Shown here in pieces: positions 1 through 5,506 of a DNA stretch of 5,506 nt (within the stretch, counting starts at the first letter, position 1; every line of letters starts with the position of its first letter). A model generated the notes under the pieces. It was not told the DNA's origin and searched no databases. It saw nothing but the letters and a program-made list of their open reading frames with translations. A program made the translations under genes and the position numbers. The DNA is from a bacterium (GTDB lineage Bacteria; Bacillota; Clostridia; Oscillospirales; Acutalibacteraceae), in the NCBI GenBank assembly GCA_020627425.1, contig JAHKXX010000231.1, positions 1 through 5,506 on the forward strand, written 5' to 3'.

Positions 1-166
1 CCAAGTTTTCATATTATCTCCATTTCTCCCCGTAACCGTTAGGTAAGCTTCATCATCTGGGACTTGAAGTCCCACATATGCAAATATTCTATCTTCTGAA
101 TCTCGGCTTGCTTTGTGTGCCTATTATGCCCTCTATCTTCTTTTCATCATCTTCTTTGTATGCCAC
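1..166 (-). pseudogene. Unrecognised gene running off the left edge, apparently split between two frames
   Basis: Reading leftward, a GTG at 166 opens a 25-codon frame (begins VAYKEDDEKKIEGIIG, stop at 89-91). A second frame is open from 120 to the window edge and reads as credible protein, including DRIFAYVGLQVPDDEAYLTV. Neither frame alone gives a plausible gene, so one frameshift between about 120 and 91 would join them. The GTG lies just after the stop of the 261-residue neighbour, in that gene's own frame, and the GGAGGGG at the neighbour's end could serve as its ribosome binding site, though 14 bases away. No family is recognised. A real mutation, a sequencing error or a chance open frame cannot be separated here. 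No homopolymer marks the break. Confidence 0.35.
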
Positions 167-172
167 ATTGTA

Positions 173-958
173 TTATTCTTCCCCTCCGTTTTCACTTTTG
201 CTGAATATCGCGAACATTTCCTGACCGCCGGTTTGTTTATGAAGCTCCTCAACTTCAACCCTTGTCAGCGTTCTGTAACGCATCTGTTTTCCGTTGAGCA
301 GGGCTTCTGATTTCAGCCTTGTATTGACCTTTGAATTTCTTGTTACAGAAAACAGATCATCACTCTCGGATTGGTGCTTGTCAGGATAAAGGCAGTGTAG
401 CACATAGTCCTTATTCTGCGGAAGGAAAGCCAATTTGACTTTTCCATTCTCCGGTGCAAATGCAACATAGCGGTCTTTTTCTTTCGTGAGCTTATCAATA
501 TCTTTTTCAGCTATCACCAGAAATTCAACTTCCACGCCAAGAAACTCCGCTCGCTTTTTCATTTCATCGTATTTGACATCAGGCAAATACAATCGTGTAT
601 GTCTGTCGATAATGGAATCATCTGATAAATGTACCGCCTTTAAAAACATATTTCTGTCTTTTTCTTTGATCGTAACCAGTGCGTAATCATCAAATAACTT
701 CGCAGAAAAAAACAACGTATAAGCGTAAAGCTTTGGTATTGCTGAAAGGTCAAATCTTACTACGCAGTTTTCTCCTTGAGAATGTATCAGCCTGCTATAA
801 GGAATGTTGCCCTCGTAGATTGGATTGCTTTTGTATTTTTCAAGCTGTTCGCTTACAGACAGCTTTTTCTTTTTGAACTTTTTCTGATGTGTGTGCATAC
901 TCAGCTTGAAGTATCTTTTATCAAGCTGCAGTTTCTTATGCCGCCGGAGCATCAGCAT
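173..958 (-). CDS. Hypothetical charged cytoplasmic protein, 261 aa, possible mobile-element accessory protein
   Basis: The frame is open back to 1045, but the start at 958 is chosen because AGAGGG sits 8 bases upstream. The start overlaps the end of the preceding gene fragment (stop at 936-938), which suggests translational coupling. The product has a very basic N-terminus (KKFKKKK near residues 26-32), no signal peptide and no convincing membrane helix. A beta-rich middle follows (VVRFDLSAIPKLYAYTLFF around 66-84), then charged segments (EKDIDKLTKEKDR near 151-163). The C-terminus is acidic and its last codons form a GGAGGGG ribosome binding site for the next gene. I do not recognise the family. 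Packed, overlapping, basic proteins of this sort are common in clostridial conjugative elements, so an accessory role there is inference only. Confidence 0.6.
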   Translation of the reverse strand: MLMLRRHKKLQLDKRYFKLSMHTHQKKFKKKKLSVSEQLEKYKSNPIYEGNIPYSRLIHSQGENCVVRFDLSAIPKLYAYTLFFSAKLFDDYALVTIKEKDRNMFLKAVHLSDDSIIDRHTRLYLPDVKYDEMKKRAEFLGVEVEFLVIAEKDIDKLTKEKDRYVAFAPENGKVKLAFLPQNKDYVLHCLYPDKHQSESDDLFSVTRNSKVNTRLKSEALLNGKQMRYRTLTRVEVEELHKQTGGQEMFAIFSKSENGGEE

Positions 959-1085
959 AAAGAGTACCCTCTGAAAAAAAAATAACGGATTTGCCATCAT
1001 CGTCACGAAGCGTAAGCAAAGAATTCTGCCACTGTAATACATCAACAGATGAAATCCCTGACAGACTTTTTGCTAAAAAATAAGG
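936..1085 (-). pseudogene. C-terminal fragment of an unrecognised gene, 5' end lost
   Basis: A minus-strand frame ends at TAA 936-938 and reads as plausible protein from about 1085 onward (FLAKSLSGIS, then LRDDDGKSVIFFSEGTLYADAPAA in two stretches). There is no ATG, GTG or TTG with a ribosome binding site at a sensible place. The frame can be extended to 1133 only by a TTG that lies inside a promoter-like sequence, so I treat it as a 5'-truncated remnant. Its end overlaps the start of the 261-residue gene by 23 bases, the arrangement expected of consecutive genes in one operon. The broken edge lies close to the promoter of the oppositely oriented restriction gene, so the remainder may have been lost when that gene arrived. 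Family unknown. Confidence 0.4.
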
Positions 1086-1104
1086 TTTAATGTACTTGTA
1101 AATC

Positions 1105-1133
1105 TGTATTTTCTGAATAAGGTATATTGTCAA
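1105..1133 (-). promoter_or_regulatory. Candidate minus-strand promoter
   Basis: A perfect TTGACA (1133 to 1128) is followed by 17 bases and AATACA (1110 to 1105), a moderate -10. It would drive the leftward fragment and the 261-residue gene. Its -35 overlaps the -35 of the plus-strand promoter, so the two would compete. The -10 is weak and AT-rich intergenic DNA produces such matches by chance. Confidence 0.3.
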
Positions 1134-1155
1134 ACTGCGAAAAATCAGTTAAAAT
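1127..1155 (+). promoter_or_regulatory. Sigma-A type promoter of the MmeI-like gene
   Basis: TTGTCA (1127-1132) and TAAAAT (1150-1155) are separated by exactly 17 bases, each one mismatch from consensus. Transcription would begin near 1162. A GAGGTG ribosome binding site at 1181-1186 stands 7 bases before the ATG at 1194. The promoter is in good condition although the gene behind it is broken. Confidence 0.6.
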
Positions 1156-1193
1156 AGAAGGAGAAAACTTCACACACAAAGAGGTGCAACTAA

Positions 1194-2400
1194 ATGAAAG
1201 CGGCAAAGGAGCAGCAAAGAGCTGCAAAGGAATTTGTGACAATATGGGAAGACAAGGGCGATGAAAAACAAGAAACTCAGCTCTTTTGGATAGACCTTCT
1301 GCAGAATGTATTTGGGGGGTTGAGAATCCGACAGCAATGATACAGTTTGAAAAGCCCGTTGTTGTGGAGAAAACTACCAAGTACATTGACGGATATATTC
1401 CTGCCACAAAGGTGCTGATTGAGCAGAAAGGTGTTCATATAAAACTGGGAAAAACTGCTGTACAGTCGGATGGCGAGAAATTGACGCCTTACGGTCAGGC
1501 CTTCCGTTACAGAAAGAATCTGCCGTTTGATGACCAACCAAGGTGGATCATTGTTTCAAACTTTGCAGAGTTTTTAATTTATGATATGAACAAGCCTAAC
1601 GGTGAACCGGAGCAAATTCTGCTTAAAGATCTGGAAAAAGATTATTACAGGCTGAAATTCATTGTTATTGAGAAAAACGAACTGATACGCAAGGAAGAAC
1701 GGCTTTCCATTGAAGCCGGAAATATTGTGGGGAAAATATACGATGCCCTGAAAAAGCAATATGCTGAGCCGGATTCACCGGAGAGTCTGAAAAGTCTGAA
1801 TAAATTATGCGTCCGGCTGGTATTTTGCTTGTATGCGGAGGATGCAGATATTTTCGGTTCACACCAGAAATTCCATGACTATATGAAACAGTTTTCTGTC
1901 AGGGAGTTCAGAGGAAAGCTGATAGAGCTATTTCGTGTACTCGATACTCCGGAAAATGAGCGTGGTCAATATCTGGAGGACGATCTGAAATCATTCCCCT
2001 ATGTTAATGGAGGTCTGTTTTCGGATGAGGATATAGAGATACCACGTTTTACAGAGGAAATTGTTAATCTTATCCTGCAGGATGCCAGTGAGGACTCTGA
2101 CTGGTCGGGCATATCACCAACCATTTTCGGTGCGGTTTTTGAAAGCACCATAAATCCGGAAACAAGACGAACCGGTGGTATGCACTACACCTCGATTGAA
2201 AACATTCATAAAGTTATAGATCCGTTGTTTCTTGACGAACTGAAGTCTGAGCTTGAAAAAATCAAGCAAACAAAGGTAGAGATAACACTCAAAAAAAATT
2301 ATATTATTTTCAGAATAAATTGGCATCAATGGTATTTTTTGATATAAAAGCACCGAGATTGATACAATTTAATTATTCCTCCGCCGATTTTGCCGCTTGA
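1194..2400 (+). pseudogene. Type IIG (MmeI-like) restriction-modification enzyme, truncated and frameshifted
   Basis: MmeI-like enzymes combine an N-terminal PD-(D/E)XK nuclease, a helical spacer, an adenine methyltransferase and a target recognition domain in one chain of roughly 900 residues. Three consecutive frames here rebuild the first 380 or so residues. Frame 1 (1194-1340) starts MKAAKEQQRAAKEF behind a good ribosome binding site. Frame 2 takes over at the G6 run (1314-1319), resuming at VENPTAMIQFEK. Frame 3 takes over at the A8 run (2291-2298), giving FQNKLASMVFFD, with its stop at 2398-2400. Nuclease-type residues are visible as IDG, then EQK eleven residues after the Asp. Spacer hallmarks are LCVRLVFCLYAEDA, FPYVNGGLF, IFGAVFE, RRTGGMHYTS and IDPLFLDEL. 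Homology ends at FFD (2343), where PACGSGNF (motif I) should follow; instead come unrelated codons. No methyltransferase or recognition domain remains, so the gene is almost certainly dead. Confidence 0.85.
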
Positions 2401-2415
2401 GGGGTAAGTTATGTA

Positions 2416-2439
2416 AGTCGGGGTATCCCGGCTGTTTTT
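2416..2439 (+). terminator. Terminator-like hairpin ahead of the 62-aa gene
   Basis: A 7-bp stem (AGTCGGG with CCCGGCT, one G-T wobble) closes a GTAT loop and is followed by GTTTTTA. It could end transcription coming from the restriction gene remnant or, because it lies only 17 bases before the next start codon, act as an attenuator in the leader of the small gene. The sequence does not decide between the two. Confidence 0.5.
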
Positions 2440-2455
2440 ATAGGAGGAAGTGTAG

Positions 2456-2644
2456 ATGAAGCAAATCACAAACAAAGAATATGAGATATACCAGCAGTAT
2501 CAAACCGATGTGCTACATGGGAGAATACTTACGCCGGATGGACTCCGTGTCATCTGTGCAGGGCTGGACAACGATCCGGAGAAGATCGGAATCCACATGT
2601 TGGAGATGCTGGACAAGTTCAAAAGCGAAGGAATCGTGAAATAA
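2456..2644 (+). CDS. Small conserved-looking hypothetical protein, 62 aa
   Basis: The ATG at 2456 has an ideal AGGAGG 8 bases upstream (2442-2447), which makes this a real gene despite its size. The product begins MKQITNKEYEIYQQYQ, continues through LHGRILTPDGLRVICAG, and ends in an amphipathic segment DPEKIGIHMLEMLDKF. It should be a soluble, mostly helical protein with no signal or membrane segment. The LTPDGLR turn between two helices is suggestive of a small DNA- or protein-binding fold, but no helix-turn-helix is convincing. I do not recognise a named family. It stands alone: a hairpin separates it from the restriction remnant, and the TetR gene downstream converges on it. It may be a surviving piece of a conjugative element backbone. 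Confidence 0.7.
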   Translation: MKQITNKEYEIYQQYQTDVLHGRILTPDGLRVICAGLDNDPEKIGIHMLEMLDKFKSEGIVK

Positions 2645-2742
2645 ACGACTCCCGGTCATTGGCGATGATTAGATAAATGGGAGAAAATAATTCCTGCACC
2701 CGATCAGAGGATTAGCACATATCCGATGGCCGGGCGCTTTTA

Positions 2743-3252
2743 TTATTGTCGGGCAAGTGAAAAGAGAGCACTGAGCTCTTTTCCACTCTCCTGCATACCA
2801 CGTTTGATCCATTCAAGCATCCACCCATATATGCCGTATGCCCAAAAGGATTTCATATACGCCTCAAGATTCTGCATTTCAGGCGTTATCCGAATGGTGC
2901 CGATAATTGTTTCCATCATAATGGAGGACATGCCGGCATTGTAGAGAGTGGTGTAAAAATCCCTGTGATCCCGGTAGAAGTCAAACAGTGATGGGAACAA
3001 GGTCTCCGGTGCTGATTCCGGATTTGATTCATAAAGCCTGCCCCATTCCTTGATGAGCCGATCTGACTCCTCTTTCAGAATATCCTCTTTGCTCTGATAA
3101 TTCCGGTAGAAGGAAACACGACCTATTTCAGCCTTATTAGTAAGCTCACTGACGGAAATATCAGAAAGGGGTTTTTCTTTTAGAAGCGCAAGAAGCGCAG
3201 TGGTGATCTGTTTTTTTACATAGGTGTTTTTCTGCTCGTTATTCATATTCAT
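2743..3252 (-). CDS. TetR/AcrR-family transcriptional repressor, 169 aa
   Basis: TetR proteins are dimeric repressors that release DNA on binding a small molecule. The N-terminal helix-turn-helix spans about residues 14-60: ITTALLALLKEKPLSDISV leads into ELTNKAEIGRVSFYRNYQSKEDIL, whose SFYRNY matches the usual recognition helix pattern. The C-terminal ligand/dimer domain ends with GIYGWMLEWIKRGM (140-153), typical of the TetR C-terminal domains seen in Firmicutes. Length is normal for the short members. The start at 3252 is preferred over the ATG at 3285: GGAGGGAGG (3267-3275) lies upstream of 3252 but within the longer version. Its 14-base spacing is unusually long, with ATC at 3258 a remote alternative. 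The gene is divergent from the hydrolase operon and its promoter overlaps a palindrome, so it probably represses both itself and that operon. Confidence 0.9.
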   Translation of the reverse strand: MNMNNEQKNTYVKKQITTALLALLKEKPLSDISVSELTNKAEIGRVSFYRNYQSKEDILKEESDRLIKEWGRLYESNPESAPETLFPSLFDFYRDHRDFYTTLYNAGMSSIMMETIIGTIRITPEMQNLEAYMKSFWAYGIYGWMLEWIKRGMQESGKELSALFSLARQ

Positions 3253-3290
3253 GGCGATGAAACAAACCTCCCTCCGGTGTATCATTTTGC

Positions 3291-3306
3291 TGAAACACTT
3301 GTATCG
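3291..3306. promoter_or_regulatory. Candidate TetR operator O1
   Basis: TGAAACACTTGTATCG is a near-palindrome with 7-base arms around CT, 5 of 7 arm positions pairing. It shares the core ACACTTGT and most arm bases with O2, in the same orientation, 28 bases away centre to centre. A third TGTATCA half-site lies at 3278-3284. The site falls in the leader of the repressor gene and near the expected hydrolase promoter. Confidence 0.55.
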
Positions 3307-3317
3307 TCGCTGATTTT

Positions 3318-3346
3318 ATGATACACTTGTTTCAACGACTTGTCAA
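3318..3346 (-). promoter_or_regulatory. Promoter of the TetR repressor gene
   Basis: Reading leftward, a perfect TTGACA (3346 to 3341) is followed by 17 bases and TATCAT (3323 to 3318). The transcript would start near 3311 and carry a leader of about 60 bases. O2 covers the whole -10 apart from one base and most of the spacer, so a bound repressor would exclude RNA polymerase: negative autoregulation. Confidence 0.6.
3319..3334. promoter_or_regulatory. Candidate TetR operator O2
   Basis: TGATACACTTGTTTCA is a 16-bp near-palindrome (6 of 7 arm positions pair around CT), the size and form of TetR operators. It lies between the divergent genes and overlaps the repressor promoter. On the plus strand it also contains TACACT (3322-3327), 17 bases after TTGTAT (3299-3304) inside O1, a weak candidate promoter for the hydrolases. 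Confidence 0.6.
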
Positions 3347-3356
3347 GGAGGTCATC

Positions 3357-4310
3357 ATGAAAAAGGTCATGAAATTCATCGGAGTGATCATTTTAGTCAT
3401 AGCAGCTGTAGTGGCTGCACTTGTAATTAAAGGGTTGATAGAGGCAAAGAAGACTTCTGTGAAAGATGATTATTACACTGAATTCTCTTCTTCCGCATCC
3501 CTTGAACAGAAGTATTCACAGCTCGGTACGTATGAGGTTTCCTCTTTTGATGATCCATCAGATAATGCGACGATCAAAAAGGTGCGCTTCTGGTATCCTT
3601 CAGAACTGGAAAATAGCGATAAAAAGTATCCCGTGATTGTAGTCGTTAATGCCAGCGGGACACCTGCATTCAAATATGAACCGTGGTTTAAGCGGCTTGC
3701 ATCGTGGGGATTTATTGTTGTCGGAAACGAAGACCCGCAGGCCGGAACCGGTGAAACAACGTCCATCATGCTCGACTATCTTTTGAATCTGCCGAAGGAT
3801 CATAGACTGAATGACAGGCTTGACACAGAGAACATCGGGATCGTGGGATTCTCACAAGGTGGAGCCGGAGCCTTGGCAGCGGTGACCATGTACGACAATG
3901 GTACAGCGTATAAAACGATCTTTACCGGAAGTGCAGCCTATCCATTCCTTGCCGGAAATATGGGATGGAAATATGACGTTTCCAAGATCAAGATCCCATA
4001 TTTCATGGCAGCAGGAACCGGAGCAACAGATGATAAGGGCGTTACAGATATCACCAAGGAGTACGCAGGAGTTGCACCGCTTGCTTCCTTAGTCGAGAAC
4101 TATGAAACGATCAGCGATGATGTCCTTAAGGTACGAGCAAGAGCGACTGGCGCAGAGCACGAAGACATGCTTGCTCGAAGTGACGGCTACATGACGGCGT
4201 GGATGTTGTGGCAACTCTGCGGAGATGAAGACGCCGCTGCGGTCTTTACCGGTGAAAATGCGGAGATCCTTCATAACAATAACTGGCAGGATGTGGAGAT
4301 AAACAAATGA
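3357..4310 (+). CDS. Membrane-anchored alpha/beta hydrolase, PETase/cutinase/dienelactone-hydrolase-like, 317 aa
   Basis: A serine esterase or lipase of the alpha/beta hydrolase fold. AAGGAGG (3345-3351) lies 5 bases before the ATG at 3357, fixing this start over an in-frame upstream option at 3318. One hydrophobic helix (about residues 7-25, then KG) has no lipoprotein cysteine, so it is probably an uncleaved anchor with the enzyme outside the cell. The fold begins at YPVIVVVNASG (91-101). The nucleophile elbow is GFSQGG with Ser166; likely acid Asp225 or Asp226 (GATDDKG); likely His268 (ATGAEHED). The ending MTAWMLWQLCGDEDAAAVF recalls the C-terminal helix of PETase/cutinase-like hydrolases. 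The Asn-Ala-Ser near residue 98-100 stands where many relatives carry a His-Gly oxyanion motif. Substrate unknown. It is first in a two-gene operon divergent from the TetR repressor. Confidence 0.85.
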   Translation: MKKVMKFIGVIILVIAAVVAALVIKGLIEAKKTSVKDDYYTEFSSSASLEQKYSQLGTYEVSSFDDPSDNATIKKVRFWYPSELENSDKKYPVIVVVNASGTPAFKYEPWFKRLASWGFIVVGNEDPQAGTGETTSIMLDYLLNLPKDHRLNDRLDTENIGIVGFSQGGAGALAAVTMYDNGTAYKTIFTGSAAYPFLAGNMGWKYDVSKIKIPYFMAAGTGATDDKGVTDITKEYAGVAPLASLVENYETISDDVLKVRARATGAEHEDMLARSDGYMTAWMLWQLCGDEDAAAVFTGENAEILHNNNWQDVEINK

Positions 4311-5338
4311 GCAGAAAAACAGGGAAAAAGAAACATACTTTATTGATCGTCCTTGCGATCTTACTGGCTGTTCTGGTAACAGGCGCTTTGATCCTTATGA
4401 CACACACGCAGATTATCGTAGGTATGATCCAAAAACTATCAGCCAATACGGTAAACACCATAAACTCTTATGATCCCCTTGGCGAGCCGATGGAAGGCAT
4501 AAAGGATAATGGTCAGTACATCATTACAGAGATTAAGTATTCCGAAAACTATCCAAACAGTTTTCTGGATATTACCTACCCGGATGAAAACAGGGAAACT
4601 GCACGGCCGACTCTTATCTACTTTCATGGCGGCGGATTCTTCGGCGGGAGCAAGAGTGTCGGAGATCCCCTCGCTGAAAGTGATGCAACGGCATTGTTGG
4701 ACGATATCTGCACTGAGGGGTTTAACCTTGTCAGTATTGATTACGTGCTTGTTCCGAAGTACCATTTCCCAGCTCCTCTGATTCAGGCTAACGAAGCATT
4801 TCAGTTTTTGATTGATCATGCTGACGAATATCATCTGGATATGGATCGGGTGGTGATCATGGGTTCTTCTGCAGGAGCGATCATGACAAGTCAGCTGGGG
4901 AGTATCATTACCAATCCTGATTATGCTGAAGCCTTGGGTATTTCACCTGTGCTGAAGCCAAAGCAGATCAAGGCAGTCATACTCGATGATGCGCCTCTTG
5001 TTTATGATAAATTTTCTTTTGGAACCAAAGTCCTTGTTGGCAACTATGTAAAAGGATCTATCTTCCTCAGTCGTGAGGAAAAGCAAACTTACAACAACAT
5101 CCTGTGGGTCGATTCGAACTATCCTGATACGTTCTTGTTGGGTAGTGAGTATTACGTAGATATGCGAGAAATGGACGCTGCATTAACCAGTGCGAACGTA
5201 GAACATGCCTTAGTCGACCCTTTGGCTGAACGGAATCTTCAGATGCAGCATTGCTTTGTTGCTTCGGAACGTGTAAATGAGGTGGCAAAAGATGCATTTG
5301 ACAGAATGATGTATTTTATAAAACAAAGGGCACAATAA
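4307..5338 (+). CDS. Membrane-anchored alpha/beta hydrolase of the HSL/carboxylesterase type, 343 aa
   Basis: A second, clearly different serine esterase. Its ATG overlaps the previous stop as ATGA (4307-4310), and GGAG sits 8 bases upstream at 4295-4298, so translation is coupled. A basic start (MSRKTGKKKH) precedes a hydrophobic helix at about 11-31, giving an uncleaved anchor with the catalytic part outside. HGGGF at 107-111 is the oxyanion-hole motif of hormone-sensitive-lipase-type esterases, and GSSAG at 186-190 places the nucleophile at Ser188. His315 (MQHCF) is the likely base. The acid is less clear: after DTFLLGSEYYVDM the usual G-x-x-D is missing, so Asp285 is a guess. SIDYVLVPKYHFPAPLIQ matches the family's DYRL-P--FPA segment. 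Such enzymes cut short acyl or acetyl esters of small molecules or glycans. Confidence 0.88.
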   Translation: MSRKTGKKKHTLLIVLAILLAVLVTGALILMTHTQIIVGMIQKLSANTVNTINSYDPLGEPMEGIKDNGQYIITEIKYSENYPNSFLDITYPDENRETARPTLIYFHGGGFFGGSKSVGDPLAESDATALLDDICTEGFNLVSIDYVLVPKYHFPAPLIQANEAFQFLIDHADEYHLDMDRVVIMGSSAGAIMTSQLGSIITNPDYAEALGISPVLKPKQIKAVILDDAPLVYDKFSFGTKVLVGNYVKGSIFLSREEKQTYNNILWVDSNYPDTFLLGSEYYVDMREMDAALTSANVEHALVDPLAERNLQMQHCFVASERVNEVAKDAFDRMMYFIKQRAQ

Positions 5339-5341
5339 TAT

Positions 5342-5378
5342 GATAACGAGCCACTGAATAGTTCAGTGGCTCGTTATC
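5342..5378. terminator. Strong bidirectional terminator
   Basis: A perfect 17-bp inverted repeat (GATAACGAGCCACTGAA and its complement) closes a 3-base TAG loop just 3 bases after the hydrolase operon. The plus-strand tail is T-rich (TTTATGTTTTA) and the minus-strand tail is AT-rich, so it can serve both the hydrolases and the recombinase converging from the right. Confidence 0.8.
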
Positions 5379-5386
5379 TTTATGTT

Positions 5387-5506
5387 TTATCCTTTAATCT
5401 CGGTGCCGTCCTTGAAGGTCACCCGGATGTCGTTCTTTCTGTGAACGGTGATGTAGTCCACCATCGCCAGCCAGTCTGTTTCCCGGAACTCCGTCAGCGG
5501 CTCCCG
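5387..5506 (-). CDS. Large serine recombinase, C-terminal 39 residues only (partial)
   Basis: Reading leftward from the window edge, an open frame of 39 codons ends with TAA at 5387-5389. The peptide contains EPLTEF, WLAMVDYITVH and IRVTFKDGTEIKG. This is the characteristic tail of large serine recombinases (resolvase N-terminus, Recombinase and zinc-ribbon domains) that move clostridial conjugative and mobilisable elements: an E-F-x(n)-W-x-x-M-V-D-x-x-T-V segment, then IRFTFKDGTEI. The catalytic part lies outside the window. The segment is visibly GC-richer than the hydrolases, suggesting a different history. Its convergent position behind a terminator makes the TetR/hydrolase unit likely element cargo. 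Confidence 0.75.
   Translation of the reverse strand, partial: REPLTEFRETDWLAMVDYITVHRKNDIRVTFKDGTEIKG

Noticed and set aside
59..73. Perfect 15-base palindrome GGGACTTGAAGTCCC
   Set aside because: It lies inside a likely coding frame (VGLQVPDD), has a 1-base centre unsuited to a hairpin loop, and has no second copy or T-run nearby.
974..982. A9 run as a frameshift joining the two minus-strand frames (936-1133 and 173-1045) into one gene
   Set aside because: The 173-958 frame has its own start with AGAGGG at good spacing, overlapping the upstream stop. Two overlapping genes explain the arrangement without a shift.
1314..1319. Phase-variable G tract in a restriction enzyme
   Set aside because: Six G residues is short for slipped-strand switching, and the gene also has a second frame break and lacks its catalytic 3' half, so switching could not restore function.
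1087..1537. Minus-strand open frames opposite the restriction gene
   Set aside because: No ribosome binding sites and no protein-like composition; they are the reverse-strand shadows of the MmeI-like coding sequence.
2690..2742. Imperfect stem (CCCGATC, GGAT/ATCC, GATGGCCGGG) before TTTTATT as a terminator of the 62-aa gene
   Set aside because: Several bulges and a long mismatched middle make the pairing too weak to call, though position and T-run would suit.
1..5506. CRISPR array, tRNA, rRNA or riboswitch
   Set aside because: No regularly spaced repeats, cloverleaf or conserved RNA core was visible on either strand; no gap between genes exceeds about 150 bases.

Overview
The window looks like accessory DNA of a gut-type clostridial Firmicute (Lachnospiraceae/Oscillospiraceae-like). 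The clues are strong AGGAGG/GGAGGG ribosome binding sites, moderate-to-low GC, MmeI-like and TetR proteins of clostridial style, and a large serine recombinase tail at the right edge. The organism call is inference from style; no marker gene is present.

Left third (1-1133, minus strand): a run of tightly packed unrecognised genes with overlapping ends. A 261-residue charged cytoplasmic protein (173-958) starts inside the end of an upstream gene fragment (936 to about 1085) that has no start codon. Downstream of it, a gene that runs off the left edge appears to be split between two reading frames. These resemble the uncharacterised accessory genes of integrative conjugative elements, but I cannot name the families.

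Middle (1127-2400, plus strand): a well-formed promoter and ribosome binding site lead into a decayed type IIG restriction-modification gene (MmeI-like). It keeps the nuclease-type N-terminus and helical spacer, has frame breaks at a G6 tract and an A8 tract, and stops immediately before the methyltransferase motif I. A terminator-like hairpin and an intact 62-residue orphan gene (2456-2644) follow.

Right half (2743-5338): a self-contained regulated unit. A TetR-family repressor (minus) is divergent from two translationally coupled, membrane-anchored alpha/beta hydrolases (plus). The shared control region holds two 16-bp near-palindromes 28 bp apart, one of them lying across the -10 and spacer of a clear repressor promoter. 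The likely logic is that a small-molecule ligand, perhaps an ester or its product, releases TetR and switches on two surface-exposed esterases. A 17-bp perfect-stem terminator closes the unit. Beyond it, converging on it, is the C-terminus of a serine recombinase, which suggests the whole unit is cargo of a mobile element.

The best candidate for something undescribed is the TetR / two-hydrolase cassette with its paired operators. Everything else is decay or fragments around it.
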